From Pseudomonadota bacterium (lineage in GTDB: Bacteria; Pseudomonadota; Gammaproteobacteria; Burkholderiales; Gallionellaceae), in NCBI GenBank assembly GCA_021783995.1, contig JAJXTH010000013.1, positions 1-56,590 of the forward strand: 56,590 nucleotides of DNA, read 5' to 3'. The position numbers and the translations under genes were made by a program. Position 1 is the first letter of the stretch. Each line of letters opens with the position of its first letter. This document shows positions 44,987 to 54,097 of the stretch, in pieces. The notes under the pieces were generated by a model. It was not told the origin of the DNA. It did not search any database and saw nothing but the letters and a program-made list of their open reading frames with translations.

Positions 44987-45373
44987 ATGAAAAGACTTCT
45001 CTGCACCCTCGTTCTGGCGCTTTTCAGCAGCAGCGCAGCTGCCGAATGGCAGAACATAGGCGAGAGCGATGCTGAGACGGCCTACGTCGATGCGGCGGGC
45101 ATCAAGAAGGAGCGCTACGACGTGAGCAGGATGTGGGCGCTTTTCGACCTGAAGCAGCCGCGCGCCATAGGAGACATGGACTATCTGTCGATGAGAATAG
45201 AACGCGAGTATGCCTGCCGCAGTAGGAAATCCAGAATCGTCGCAAGGGCCGCCTATGCCGGTCACATGGGGCAAGGGGAGCTTATCTACAACAGCAATGT
45301 GCGGGATAAGTGGGTATCAGTGGCAGCAGGCAGCGCAGAGGAAGCGCTGTGGAACATCGCCTGCAAAAAGTGA
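44987..45373 (+). CDS. exported protein, surface-adhesin-E-like
   Basis: A 128-residue protein with a signal peptide (MKRLLCTLVLALFSSSAAA) and a small beta-rich domain that opens EWQNIGESDAETAYVDAAGI and continues with a tryptophan-containing strand (RMWALFDLKQ), the pattern of small adhesin-E-type domains found in many betaproteobacteria. Two cysteines (YACRS, NIACKK) may pair. The start could also be six codons earlier (44969); neither start has a good ribosome site. Its stop lies 2 bp from the stop of the convergent lipoprotein gene. Function unknown. Confidence 0.7.
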   Translation: MKRLLCTLVLALFSSSAAAEWQNIGESDAETAYVDAAGIKKERYDVSRMWALFDLKQPRAIGDMDYLSMRIEREYACRSRKSRIVARAAYAGHMGQGELIYNSNVRDKWVSVAAGSAEEALWNIACKK

Positions 45374-45375
45374 GA

Positions 45376-45555
45376 TCAGTCCGATTCAATGCTGCTCCCC
45401 TGAGTCCTGGGCACGGCAGGCAGAACGGCAGGCTGGGGCGCGCGGTGCTTGCGCTGCCGTGACGGCTGCAACAAAGAGCTCGCCCCGTCCTTGACCCCGG
45501 CAGGATGCGGGCTCACGCAGGCTGACAGCAGCAAAACCGCAAGCAATATTCTCAT
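45376..45555 (-). CDS. small lipoprotein coupled to the sensor kinase
   Basis: A 59-residue frame. It opens [20 protein letters not shown], with a short charged start, a Leu-rich helix and a lipobox LSAC with Cys at residue 13, so the mature part would be a lipid-anchored peptide of about 47 residues rich in Pro, Ser and basic residues. The ATG (45555-45553) overlaps the kinase TGA (ATGA), and the kinase's last codons supply a GGAGGCGAGG ribosome site. These two independent signals support expression. It has no recognisable family. Confidence 0.65.
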   Translation of the reverse strand: MRILLAVLLLSACVSPHPAGVKDGASSLLQPSRQRKHRAPQPAVLPAVPRTQGSSIESD

Positions 45556-48500
45556 GCCTCGCCTCCTGAAATTGCAGCCTGCCCGTCTTTATGACCCTCA
45601 AGATAGCGCCTTATCCCGGCCAGCGCCTGGTCCATATCGCTGGTCAATGCCGCGAGCAATTCCGGAAAATCTTCGCTGCCATTCGAACGGATCGCCTGTT
45701 CCATCCGTAGCGCAGACTCCGAAAGCCGGATCGCGCCCACGCTTGCTGCGACGCCCTTCAGGGTATGCGCGAGCCTTTCCGCGCAAGCGCTGTCATGCTT
45801 GCCCAGCGCTTCCTGCATCGCGCTCACAGCATCGCCCTGACTCGAGACGAATTCCTCCAGCATCATCAAGTAGAGCCTCTGATCGCCCATCCTTGCTGTC
45901 GCCCCATCGGCATCCAGCACTTCATCCTGCGTCATCCCTTCGCGATGCGTCCAGCGCGCGAGCGTGTCAAACATGTCCTTGTAATGCAGCGGCTTGGAAA
46001 GATAGTCGTTCATGCCTGCGGCAAGGCAGCTCTCCCTGTCGCCGGTCATCGCATTCGCGGTCATCGCTATGATTGGAAGCTCGGCCCATGCAGGATTTTC
46101 CCTGATCTTGCGCGTGGCCTCCAGCCCGTCCATTTTCGGCATCTGCATGTCCATCAGCACGGCATCGAATTTTTCCTGATGAAGCGCGGAGAGCGCTTCC
46201 AGCCCGTCTTCGGCGATGCTGACCGCAACGCCCGCTTCGTTCAAGAGCGCCTGCGCAAGCTGCTGGTTGAACTCGTTGTCCTCGACCAGAAGCACGCGCA
46301 ACCCCTTGAGATCGGAAGGCATCTCGAACGGTTGTGCCGCATGCGTCAAAATGCCTTTTCCTGTTGAACATGCGACTATCGCAGCGACCAATTCGGAATG
46401 CAGCACGGGCTTACTGATCACGGCATCGAGCAGTTTCGCAAGCCTCGGGGCATGGACCGTCTCCATGTGCTTGTGGCCGGAAAGATAAATGATCTTCAGA
46501 CTGGCAGCCTGCCTGATCATCCCGGCAAGCTCCAGTCCATCGATATCCGGCATACTCCAGTCCAGCATTGCGCAGCCGAACGGCCCATCCTTTTCGAGCA
46601 CGACCATCGCCTCATGGCCGCTGGCGACGCCGACCGCCTCTATGCCCAGTGCATTCAGCATGGATATCATCAGCCTGCGCGCGTTGTCGTTGTCGTCCGC
46701 GACCAGCACTCTCTGCACGGAAAAATCCGGCACTTTTGCTGTTTCATCCGACAGGAATTCAAAGGGTAGGACAAAGGTGAAGATGCTGCCCTTGCCAGGC
46801 ATGCTTTCCACCCATATCTTGCCGCCCATCAGTTCCACCAAGCGCTTGGATATCGCAAGCCCCAGCCCAGTTCCGCCGTACTTGCGCGTCGTCGATACGT
46901 CGGCCTGGCTGAACGATTCGAAGAGCTTGCCGATCTGCTCTGCCGTCATGCCTATGCCCGTGTCGCTGACGGAAAATCGCAGCGCTATTCTGCGCTCTCC
47001 CTGATCGCGCTCCTCCATGCTGATCCTGATCGTTACCTCGCCTGCTTCTGTGAACTTTACCGCGTTGTTGGCAAGATTGCTCAGCACCTGACCGAGCCGC
47101 AATGAATCGCCGATCAGCACTTCGGGCAAGCCATGTGCCTCGTCGATTAGGAATTCCAGGTGCTTTTCTTCTGCGCGCATGCTGGTGATTGCTGCGACCC
47201 CCTTCAGCACCGACTCGAGATTGAATGGCGCATGCTCCATGTCCATCTTGCCGGATTCGATCTTGGAGAAATCCAAGATGTCGTTGATGATACCGAGAAG
47301 CGAGTTTGCCGAGAGATACACCTTCTCGAGATAATCGCGCTGTCCGCGCGTAAGCCTGGTTTCCAGGCAAAGGTGTGTGAAACCGATGATCGCATTCATC
47401 GGCGTGCGGATCTCGTGACTCATGTTCGCAAGGAAATAGCTCTTTGTCTGATTGGCGAGCTCCGCCTCCTGCTTCGCTGCGATCAGCTCCTGCTGGTTGC
47501 GCTTGCGCCTCGTGATGTCCCGCGCCATGCAGGTGTAATGGCGCTCACCGCCCAGCATCACCTCGCTTACCGAAAGCTCCAGTGGGAATGTGTTGCCATT
47601 CTTGTGCTTGCCTGAGATCTCGCGTTCGCCACCTCCAGTTGCTGTCTCCTTGCGGCCTGGCAGCGCATCGGTCAATTCAAATCTGGGCATCAGCATGCTG
47701 ATATGCTGGCCTATCACCTCTGTTGCCGGATAGCCGAAGATGCGCTCGGCATTCGCCGAGAACTCCTCGATGATGCCGTTCCCGCTGAAAGAGATGATGC
47801 CGTCCGGGATCGTGTGCAATATCGCATATATGCGCGCCTCCGAATCCCGGACGGCCAGCTGCTTGCCATATTCCAGCGCTGCAGCGCTCAGATCCTCATG
47901 GGCCTTGAGCTTGGAGAAGCGCATGTTGATGTAATACCAGCATCCGATGAAAAGCAGAACAAGCATCCCTGTCGAATAAAGCGCCGTCGACCACATCACC
48001 CTGGAGCTCAGCTCCCATATCTGTTTTTTCGGAACGAACGAAACGACCTTCCAGAAATACTTGTCCGGGTCAACGCTGGTCCTGGCGCGAAACACGGCTG
48101 TCCCTGCCTGCTGCGACTTCAAGGGATAGACAGTCCCGAAGCTCCATATCCCGCTCTCCTCCTCGAACTGGCCGCTGGCGGCCCGAGATATCTTCTTCCA
48201 TACACCGGGATACTTTTTCGCGAGCGTGTTCGATTTTCCGAACATGAAGCCCCACGCTTCGTTCGCATCGATGCTCTTCAACCAGTAGCCGTCGCTGTTG
48301 AGCAGGGCGTTCTGGCTCATGGAGACATTGTTGCTCGCACCTATCCGCGCAAGCAGATCGTTCGCGGCCACGGTGATCACCAGCACGCCCTGGCGCCGCA
48401 TCTTCTCGTCGAACACCGGCGTTGCAATGCGGATGATGGGACGGTAAGGGATGACGACCTTCCCGCTTTCCATTTCGAGCTGCATGGGCGAAACATATAC

Positions 48501-48959
48501 AGTGCCGCGATCGAGTTTCACGCTCTCCGTAAAGTAGAAGCGGTCGCTCTTGTTCTCAAGCTTTCCGGCATCTGCGATACCGACTTTTCCGTTCAGGTTG
48601 TTGACCCTGAATATCTCCCGCCCGCGCTCGTCTATCCAGCGCAGTCTGAGATATGTCGGATGGGTGAGGCAGAAGGTTGAAAAATTCCTGTGCAGATTCT
48701 GGATTCCGGCACGTTCGTTCTTGCGCACGACAGACCACTCCGGAATGCTCGCGAGATAGAGCGCGTCCTCCACGGTGTCGTCAAGAGAGCGTTCTATCGC
48801 CCTTTCGCCTGCCACCACATTCAGCAGCGCATCCGCCTGTAGCAGAGCCTTCTGATCATCGACCTCCTGCTTGAAGAGATAGATCGCCGCGGATACGAGT
48901 AGCAGCGCGAGCGGAATGAACAGCGCGAGAAAACTTCGCCGGAAGTTCATGTCATTCAT
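45552..48959 (-). CDS. Hybrid sensor histidine kinase with two receivers and Hpt domain
   Basis: A 1135-residue inner-membrane phosphorelay kinase. It has a membrane helix (~8-28), a periplasmic Cache-like sensor (~30-315), a second helix (~325-345) and a PAS domain (~375-490). The HisKA motif is [15 protein letters not shown] (~515-529). The ATPase boxes are [20 protein letters not shown] and [13 protein letters not shown]. Receiver 1 has VADDNDN and [11 protein letters not shown], receiver 2 VEDNEFNQ and [11 protein letters not shown], and the Hpt motif is [14 protein letters not shown] (~1055). The chain His-Asp-His is complete. The signal is unknown. It follows the response-regulator gene after 35 bp and overlaps the lipoprotein gene. 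Confidence 0.95.
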   Translation of the reverse strand: MNDMNFRRSFLALFIPLALLLVSAAIYLFKQEVDDQKALLQADALLNVVAGERAIERSLDDTVEDALYLASIPEWSVVRKNERAGIQNLHRNFSTFCLTHPTYLRLRWIDERGREIFRVNNLNGKVGIADAGKLENKSDRFYFTESVKLDRGTVYVSPMQLEMESGKVVIPYRPIIRIATPVFDEKMRRQGVLVITVAANDLLARIGASNNVSMSQNALLNSDGYWLKSIDANEAWGFMFGKSNTLAKKYPGVWKKISRAASGQFEEESGIWSFGTVYPLKSQQAGTAVFRARTSVDPDKYFWKVVSFVPKKQIWELSSRVMWSTALYSTGMLVLLFIGCWYYINMRFSKLKAHEDLSAAALEYGKQLAVRDSEARIYAILHTIPDGIISFSGNGIIEEFSANAERIFGYPATEVIGQHISMLMPRFELTDALPGRKETATGGGEREISGKHKNGNTFPLELSVSEVMLGGERHYTCMARDITRRKRNQQELIAAKQEAELANQTKSYFLANMSHEIRTPMNAIIGFTHLCLETRLTRGQRDYLEKVYLSANSLLGIINDILDFSKIESGKMDMEHAPFNLESVLKGVAAITSMRAEEKHLEFLIDEAHGLPEVLIGDSLRLGQVLSNLANNAVKFTEAGEVTIRISMEERDQGERRIALRFSVSDTGIGMTAEQIGKLFESFSQADVSTTRKYGGTGLGLAISKRLVELMGGKIWVESMPGKGSIFTFVLPFEFLSDETAKVPDFSVQRVLVADDNDNARRLMISMLNALGIEAVGVASGHEAMVVLEKDGPFGCAMLDWSMPDIDGLELAGMIRQAASLKIIYLSGHKHMETVHAPRLAKLLDAVISKPVLHSELVAAIVACSTGKGILTHAAQPFEMPSDLKGLRVLLVEDNEFNQQLAQALLNEAGVAVSIAEDGLEALSALHQEKFDAVLMDMQMPKMDGLEATRKIRENPAWAELPIIAMTANAMTGDRESCLAAGMNDYLSKPLHYKDMFDTLARWTHREGMTQDEVLDADGATARMGDQRLYLMMLEEFVSSQGDAVSAMQEALGKHDSACAERLAHTLKGVAASVGAIRLSESALRMEQAIRSNGSEDFPELLAALTSDMDQALAGIRRYLEGHKDGQAAISGGEA

Positions 48960-48994
48960 GGATAGTTCCGGACACTATCCGGCGCGCATCCTGG

Positions 48995-49498
48995 TCAACG
49001 CCTGGAAAATGGTGTGGTGCGCCACATGAAATCCTTCAGCTGCTGCAGCTCTGCCGACTTCTCGCTGGCATTGGCGAGCAGCCTGGAATTTTCGTCGCGC
49101 AGATAATCCTGCATGAATTTCACTTTCAGATGCGTCCTGACGCGCGCTGCAACGATGGGCGCGCTGATGGGCTTGTGTATGAAATCCGATGCGCCCAGGT
49201 TGAATCCGAGTTCCTCGTCCTTGATCTCGTTCTTTGCGGTGACGAAAATCACCGGCACATGCATCGTTGCGGCATTCTCCTTCAGGCGACGGCAGACCTC
49301 GAATCCATCCATCATGGGCATCATCACGTCGACCAGGATCAGGTCGGGCGGATTGGCGAAAGCAAGCTCCAGCGCCTGCGGTCCGCTGCTGGCCTTCAGC
49401 ACGTTGTATCCGTTGCCCAATACACCTTCCATCAGGCTCAGATTGAATGGCTCGTCGTCTATCACCAACACCGTCGGGCGTTCAGAATTGATCAGCAT
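48995..49498 (-). CDS. single-domain response regulator with C-terminal coil
   Basis: A 167-residue protein. The receiver spans about 10-125: acidic pair VLVIDDEP, phosphorylation site LILVDVMMPMMDG, switch Thr in IFVTAKNE and Lys in FIHKPIS. The last ~40 residues (RDENSRLLANASEKSAELQQ) look like a short coiled coil rather than an output domain. ATG 49498 has AAGGA eight bases upstream. It lies 35 bp before the hybrid kinase gene and is likely its cognate partner or a phosphate carrier of the relay. Confidence 0.92.
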   Translation of the reverse strand: MLINSERPTVLVIDDEPFNLSLMEGVLGNGYNVLKASSGPQALELAFANPPDLILVDVMMPMMDGFEVCRRLKENAATMHVPVIFVTAKNEIKDEELGFNLGASDFIHKPISAPIVAARVRTHLKVKFMQDYLRDENSRLLANASEKSAELQQLKDFMWRTTPFSRR

Positions 49499-49624
49499 CG
49501 CATTTTCCTTTTTTGTCCGTTGCAATAGCGGCAAGGCGCTCGATGAAAAGATTGTATAGAGGAAGCCATGGCAGCACAATCGGCAAATGTCGCATGATGG
49601 CATGCGATGATCGAATAATTTTGC

Positions 49625-49630
49625 TACAAT
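49625..49630 (+). promoter_or_regulatory. -10 element of tRNA-Thr
   Basis: TACAAT stands 21 bp before the tRNA 5' end, the right place for its -10 box. No good -35 hexamer is found 16-18 bp upstream, so only the -10 is claimed. Confidence 0.45.
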
Positions 49631-49651
49631 ACATAGATGCAGTAAGTGTTC

Positions 49652-49727
49652 GCTGGAGTAGCTCAGTCGGTAGAGCAACGCACTCGTAACGCGTAGGTCG
49701 GAGGTTCGATTCCTCTCTCCAGCACCA
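49652..49727 (+). tRNA. tRNA-Thr (anticodon CGT)
   Basis: A 76-base gene with acceptor stem GCTGGAG/CTCCAGC, discriminator A and encoded CCA. The D-arm GCTCAGTCGGTAGAGC, anticodon loop CTCGTAA (anticodon CGT) and T-loop GGTTCGATTCC are standard. The base pair closing the anticodon loop is A-C rather than a Watson-Crick pair, which is tolerable. Confidence 0.95.
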
Positions 49728-49799
49728 CCCACAAATCCCACCGTACCAGACGCTTACATCCGGTTGAAGTGGAAACTGCATTCGACATCGGGAACACTC

Positions 49800-50954
49800 A
49801 TGGCGGTCGCTCTGCACAAGACAACATGGCGCAGCATCTTCATCCTAACGGCAATACTGATCGCAGGTGCGCTGTGGTATCTCACCCGCCCCGCCCCGCC
49901 TCAAGTGGCGCTTGTCACAGTCGAGCGCGGCAAGGTGGAAGCGACGGTCAACAACACACGCTCCGGAACCATCAAGGCCTGCCGACGCGCAAAGCTCTCC
50001 GCACCGGCTGGCGGTCAGATCTCGCACCTTCTGGTTCAGAAGGGTCAACGCGTGAGAAGCGGCGACATACTGCTCGAACTCTGGAACAAGGATCTTGAGG
50101 CGCAGAAGAGCATTGCGGATGATGCGCTGATCACTGCGAAGAATCAGGAAAAGCAGGCATGCTACCAGGCCGACCTTGCGCAGAGTGAAGCGCTGCGCGC
50201 CTCAAACCTGCAGACCAGGGGTTTCATCTCGCAGGAAGGAATGGACCAGAAAAACGCTGCAGCACGCGTCGCTCATGCGGGGTGCGATGCTGCAAAGAGT
50301 GCGACAGAGCAGAGCAGATCGCGCATCAGAGCCGCCCGCGCCGATCTCGACCGCCTGGTTCTGAAAGCGCCATTCGATGGCATCGTCGCGGACATCAGCG
50401 GCGAGCTCGGGGAATACGCCACGCCTTCCCCTCCCGGCATACCCACGCCTCCCTCGATAGACCTGATCGACGACAGCTGTCTTTATGTCAGTGCGCCCAT
50501 AGACGAAGTCGATGCGGCACATGTCAGGGCCGGGCAACCGGTGCGCATCACGCTCGACGCGATCAAGGGAAAAACATTCACCGGCCATGTCAAACGCATC
50601 GCCTCGTATGTGCTGGAACTGGAAAAGCAGGCCCGCACCGTGGAGGTTGAAGTGGACTTCGACGAACCTCCCACCCCAGACAAGCTCCTTGTTGGCTACA
50701 GCGCCGACGTCGAGATCGTTTATGCCACACACGACAACGTGCTGCGCATCCCGACTCAGGCCCTGCTCGACGGCAAGCATGTGTACTACTACGGTTCCAA
50801 AGGCGTACTCGAAGACCGCACTGTCAGCACAGGACTTGCAAACTGGGACGAGACTGAAATCACCTCCGGGCTAAATCAGGGCGACCGCATCGTGCTGAAC
50901 CTGGATCAGGCTGGCGTGAAGGCAGAAGCCCGCGTTCAGCCACAAAAGAAATGA
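49800..50954 (+). CDS. MacA-like periplasmic adaptor (RND/HlyD family)
   Basis: A 384-residue membrane-fusion protein. One N-terminal helix (SIFILTAILIAGALWYL) is followed by the lipoyl half APAGGQISHLLVQKGQRV, a coiled-coil hairpin (~100-180), the other lipoyl half LKAPFDGIVADISGELGEYA and beta-barrel domains (~215-370). It would bridge the ABC exporter to an outer-membrane channel. ATG 49800 is preferred to a TTG 12 codons earlier. It overlaps the ATPase gene by ATGA, so adaptor, ATPase and two permeases form one operon. Confidence 0.9.
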   Translation: MAVALHKTTWRSIFILTAILIAGALWYLTRPAPPQVALVTVERGKVEATVNNTRSGTIKACRRAKLSAPAGGQISHLLVQKGQRVRSGDILLELWNKDLEAQKSIADDALITAKNQEKQACYQADLAQSEALRASNLQTRGFISQEGMDQKNAAARVAHAGCDAAKSATEQSRSRIRAARADLDRLVLKAPFDGIVADISGELGEYATPSPPGIPTPPSIDLIDDSCLYVSAPIDEVDAAHVRAGQPVRITLDAIKGKTFTGHVKRIASYVLELEKQARTVEVEVDFDEPPTPDKLLVGYSADVEIVYATHDNVLRIPTQALLDGKHVYYYGSKGVLEDRTVSTGLANWDETEITSGLNQGDRIVLNLDQAGVKAEARVQPQKK

Positions 50955-51613
50955 TCTCTCTCGATCATGTGTCGCGCAGTTTCGCGATAGGCGGCCAGCA
51001 GGTTTATGCTCTGCGCGGCATCAGCCTCGACATCGCTGCTGGAGACTATGTCTCCGTAATGGGGCCTTCGGGTTCGGGAAAATCCACGCTGCTGAACCTG
51101 ATCGGCCTTCTTGACCGTCCGAGCTCGGGCATCTACAGGCTGGACGGACGCGATGTCACCGGCCTTGACGATGCGGAACAGGCCAAGGTGCGCAGCGAAA
51201 AGATAGGCTTCGTGTTCCAGTCCTTCCATCTCGTGCCGCGGCTCACCGCGGCGATGAACATCGAGCTGCCGCTGATCCTGGCAGGCATGCCTTGCGATGA
51301 TCGCAAGGCGCGCGTCGAAGAACTGCTCAGGGACTATGGCCTTTCAGACCGCGCCGATCACAGGCCGGACCAGCTCTCCGGAGGACAGCGGCAGCGCGTC
51401 GCGATCGCGCGCGCAACCAGCATGCATCCCGCAGTGCTGCTTGCCGACGAGCCTACCGGAAACCTTGACCAGACGACTGGTCGTGAAGTGATCAACCTGC
51501 TCGAGAAATTGACCCAGCAGAATGTCGCGCTGATACTCGTCACCCACGACCCGACGATAGGCAGCAGGGCAAAGCGCCAGCTGCACATGCTGGACGGGCA
51601 GATCACAGGATAG
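50951..51613 (+). CDS. MacB/LolD-type ABC transporter ATP-binding protein
   Basis: A 220-residue ATPase of the MacB/LolD/FtsE branch. Walker A GPSGSGKST (~38-46), Q-loop FVFQSFHL (~86-93), signature LSGGQRQR (~142-149), Walker B VLLADEPTGNLD (~162-173) and H-loop LVTHDPT (~196-202) are intact. It powers the two adjacent FtsX-like permeases. It overlaps the adaptor gene by 4 bp and lies 9 bp before the first permease. Confidence 0.95.
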   Translation: MISLDHVSRSFAIGGQQVYALRGISLDIAAGDYVSVMGPSGSGKSTLLNLIGLLDRPSSGIYRLDGRDVTGLDDAEQAKVRSEKIGFVFQSFHLVPRLTAAMNIELPLILAGMPCDDRKARVEELLRDYGLSDRADHRPDQLSGGQRQRVAIARATSMHPAVLLADEPTGNLDQTTGREVINLLEKLTQQNVALILVTHDPTIGSRAKRQLHMLDGQITG

Positions 51614-51622
51614 AAGAAAACG

Positions 51623-52825
51623 GTGAGGCCAGCCGACATCGCGTTTTACGCCTCAAACAGCCTCAAGTGCAGCCGTTCCCGCACATTGCTGATGATGCTC
51701 GCAATGTCGATCGGCGTGGGCGCTGTCGTTGTGTTGACGGCACTTGGCGAAGGTGCACGGCTCTATGTCGTCAACCAGTTTTCATCCTTGGGCAGCAACC
51801 TTGTACTGGTCTTTCCCGGCAGAACAGAAACCGCAGGTATCAGCCCGGGCATGCTGCTGGGCCAGATTCCGCGAGAGCTCACGATGGAAGATGCAAGAGC
51901 GCTCCTTAAGAGCCGGGCGATCTCGCGCATGGCGCCGCTCACAGCAGGCTCTTCCGAGATATCATACGGCCCGCTCAACCGGGAAGTGGTGGTGCTGGGA
52001 TCGACAGCCGATCTGCTTGCAGTGCGCCACATGGATATGGCGCTCGGGCAATTCCTGCCCCCCACCCATGCGGAAGAGCCCGTCTGCGTTCTGGGTGCGA
52101 AGATACGGCACGAACTTTTCGGCAATGCCACGGCGATAGGCAAGTGGGTGAAGTTGGGTGACAGGCGCTTTCGCGTCACGGGCGTCCTCGCAAGCCAGGG
52201 GGAGTCGATGGGATTCAACACCGACGAACTCGTCATCGTGCCAGTCTCGTCCGCCCATATGCTGTTCAACAATTCAGGTCTGTTGCGCATCCTGATCGAG
52301 GCGAAGAGCCGCGATGCGATCGAAAAGGCAAAACAGGATGCTGAAGCCATACTGCTTGCAAGGCACAACGGCGAGCGCGACGTGACCGTGATCACGCAGG
52401 ATGCAGTGCTCGCGACCTTTGACCGCATATTGCGCGCGCTAACCCTTGCCGTCGCGGGTATCGCCGCAATCAGCCTCGCGGTCGCGGGCATACTGATCAT
52501 GAACGTGATGCTGATCGCAGTCTCCCAGCGCGTGAAGGAAATCGGCCTTTTGAAGGCGCTGGGTGCACCGGCGTCCAGCATACGCGCGCTGTTCTTCACC
52601 GAGGCCATCCTGCTTTCCGGCACAGGCAGCCTGGCCGGCCTGATGCTTGGAGAAGCGGGCGTCTTCCTGATCGGGAAAGCCTACCCTTCGCTTCCCGTGA
52701 CCGCACCCTGGTGGGCGCTGCTTGCCGCTATTGGCATTGCGCTCACCACCGGCATCCTGTTCAGCGTATGGCCTGCAAGGCGCGCAGCGCTTCTCGACCC
52801 TGTCGCCGCGCTCTCCGGGAGATGA
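51623..52825 (+). CDS. MacB-like ABC permease 1
   Basis: A 400-residue permease of the MacB/FtsX fold. One N-terminal helix (TLLMMLAMSIGVGAVVVLTALG), a ~200-residue periplasmic domain, and three C-terminal helices around 270-300, 325-345 and 355-380 (VAGIAAISLAVAGILIMNVM; ALLAAIGIALTTGILFSVWPARRAALLDP). The ending PARRAA-x-LDPVAAL is the family's coupling tail. The start is a GTG at 51623. It pairs with the next gene, whose product has the same fold but a different sequence, suggesting a heterodimer. Confidence 0.92.
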   Translation: MRPADIAFYASNSLKCSRSRTLLMMLAMSIGVGAVVVLTALGEGARLYVVNQFSSLGSNLVLVFPGRTETAGISPGMLLGQIPRELTMEDARALLKSRAISRMAPLTAGSSEISYGPLNREVVVLGSTADLLAVRHMDMALGQFLPPTHAEEPVCVLGAKIRHELFGNATAIGKWVKLGDRRFRVTGVLASQGESMGFNTDELVIVPVSSAHMLFNNSGLLRILIEAKSRDAIEKAKQDAEAILLARHNGERDVTVITQDAVLATFDRILRALTLAVAGIAAISLAVAGILIMNVMLIAVSQRVKEIGLLKALGAPASSIRALFFTEAILLSGTGSLAGLMLGEAGVFLIGKAYPSLPVTAPWWALLAAIGIALTTGILFSVWPARRAALLDPVAALSGR

Positions 52826-52826
52826 C

Positions 52827-54026
52827 ATGCTGCCATCCGATCTGATCCGCTTCTCCACATCCGGCCCGCTGGCCTACAGGATGCGCAGTTTTCTCACCGG
52901 ATCGGGCATCGCGATCGGCATCACCGCGGTGATCCTGCTCACCTCGATAGGCGAAGGCTTGCACCAGTTCGTGCTGTCGGAATTCTCGCAGTTCGGCACA
53001 AACCTGATCAGCATACAGCCTGGCAAGACACAGGTGCAGGGTGCGAACGTGGGCATCTTCGGCTCTATTCGGCCGCTTTCCATCGAGGACGCGATGGCGC
53101 TGCAACGGCTTCCGAACGTAGAATACGTCGACCCGAGCCTCACAGGGAATGCTGAGCTGCGTTTCAACGGCAAGACGCGCCGCACCATGGTCATCGGAGG
53201 CGGTCACTTTCTTCCGAAAGTGATGGCAAGCCGCGTACAGATGGGCAGCTTCCTGCCCGACGAGGATCCCACAAGCGCGCGCGCATTCGTCGTGCTGGGC
53301 GCCAAGGTTCGCGAAGAACTTTATGGAGTGACGAACCCGCTGGGCAGCTATCTCAAGGTGGGTGGGCAGCGCTATCGCGTGATAGGCGTGATGGAACCCA
53401 AAGGACAGATACTGGGCTTCGACATGGACGATACCGTGTTCATTCCGGCCGCGCGCGCGATGGAGCTCTTCAACAGGCCAGGCCTGATGGAGATCCACCT
53501 GAGCTACAAGGCAAGCGCCGATGTGGAAAACGTGCTGCACTCGATCACCGAAATGCTAAAGGAGCGCCACGGCAGGGTGGACTTCACGCTTGTCCCACAG
53601 GCGAAAGCGCTGGAGGTGCTGGGCTCGGTGCTGGACGTGATCACCTTCGCGGTCGGCGCGCTGGGCGGCATCTCACTCCTAGTCGGCGGCGTGGGCATAC
53701 TGACCATCATGACCATGTCCGTTTCCGAGCGCACCAGCGAAATCGGCCTTCTGCGCGCCCTGGGCGCAAAACAGAAGGAGGTACTGCTGGTGTTTCTTTT
53801 CGAGGCGATGCTGCTGTCTGCGATGGGTGGACTTGCAGGGCTCGCATTGGGCTTCGGCATCGCGCAGGCTTTGCATGAACTCATCCCAGCACTTCCGGTC
53901 CACACGCCCTGGCAGTTCGCCGTGCTTGCGGAATCTGTCGCAATCTTCATCGGCCTTTCCGCGGGCGTGATGCCTGCAAGGCGCGCAGCAAGGCTGGACC
54001 CCGTCGATGCGCTGCGTTCTGAGTAG
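52827..54026 (+). CDS. MacB-like ABC permease 2
   Basis: A 399-residue partner of permease 1 with the same MacB/FtsX topology: N-terminal helix (FLTGSGIAIGITAVILLTSIG), periplasmic domain (about 45-270), three C-terminal helices, and the coupling tail MPARRAARLDPVDALRSE. The ATG at 52827 lies 1 bp after the stop of permease 1 with GGGAG six bases upstream; the longer frame inside permease 1 is ignored. Two separate permeases with a stand-alone ATPase differ from fused MacB. The cargo is unknown. Confidence 0.92.
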   Translation: MLPSDLIRFSTSGPLAYRMRSFLTGSGIAIGITAVILLTSIGEGLHQFVLSEFSQFGTNLISIQPGKTQVQGANVGIFGSIRPLSIEDAMALQRLPNVEYVDPSLTGNAELRFNGKTRRTMVIGGGHFLPKVMASRVQMGSFLPDEDPTSARAFVVLGAKVREELYGVTNPLGSYLKVGGQRYRVIGVMEPKGQILGFDMDDTVFIPAARAMELFNRPGLMEIHLSYKASADVENVLHSITEMLKERHGRVDFTLVPQAKALEVLGSVLDVITFAVGALGGISLLVGGVGILTIMTMSVSERTSEIGLLRALGAKQKEVLLVFLFEAMLLSAMGGLAGLALGFGIAQALHELIPALPVHTPWQFAVLAESVAIFIGLSAGVMPARRAARLDPVDALRSE

Positions 54027-54036
54027 GGTTTTTCGC

Positions 54037-54067
54037 GTGACAAACGACGATGACGCGGGTGTATAAT
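54037..54067 (+). promoter_or_regulatory. sigma70-like promoter of aspC
   Basis: GTGACA (54037-54042) and a perfect TATAAT (54062-54067) are 19 bp apart, a little long. Transcription would start near 54074, giving a ~25-base leader with GAGGAAA before the GTG start. Confidence 0.6.
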
Positions 54068-54097
54068 TTGTGCAATTCAAACCCTTGAGGAAACATC

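Noticed and set aside
45386-45601. 71-codon minus-strand frame starting inside the kinase end
   Set aside because: It is a different frame from the lipobox-bearing one, lacks a signal or ribosome site, and is explained by the overlapping lipoprotein gene.
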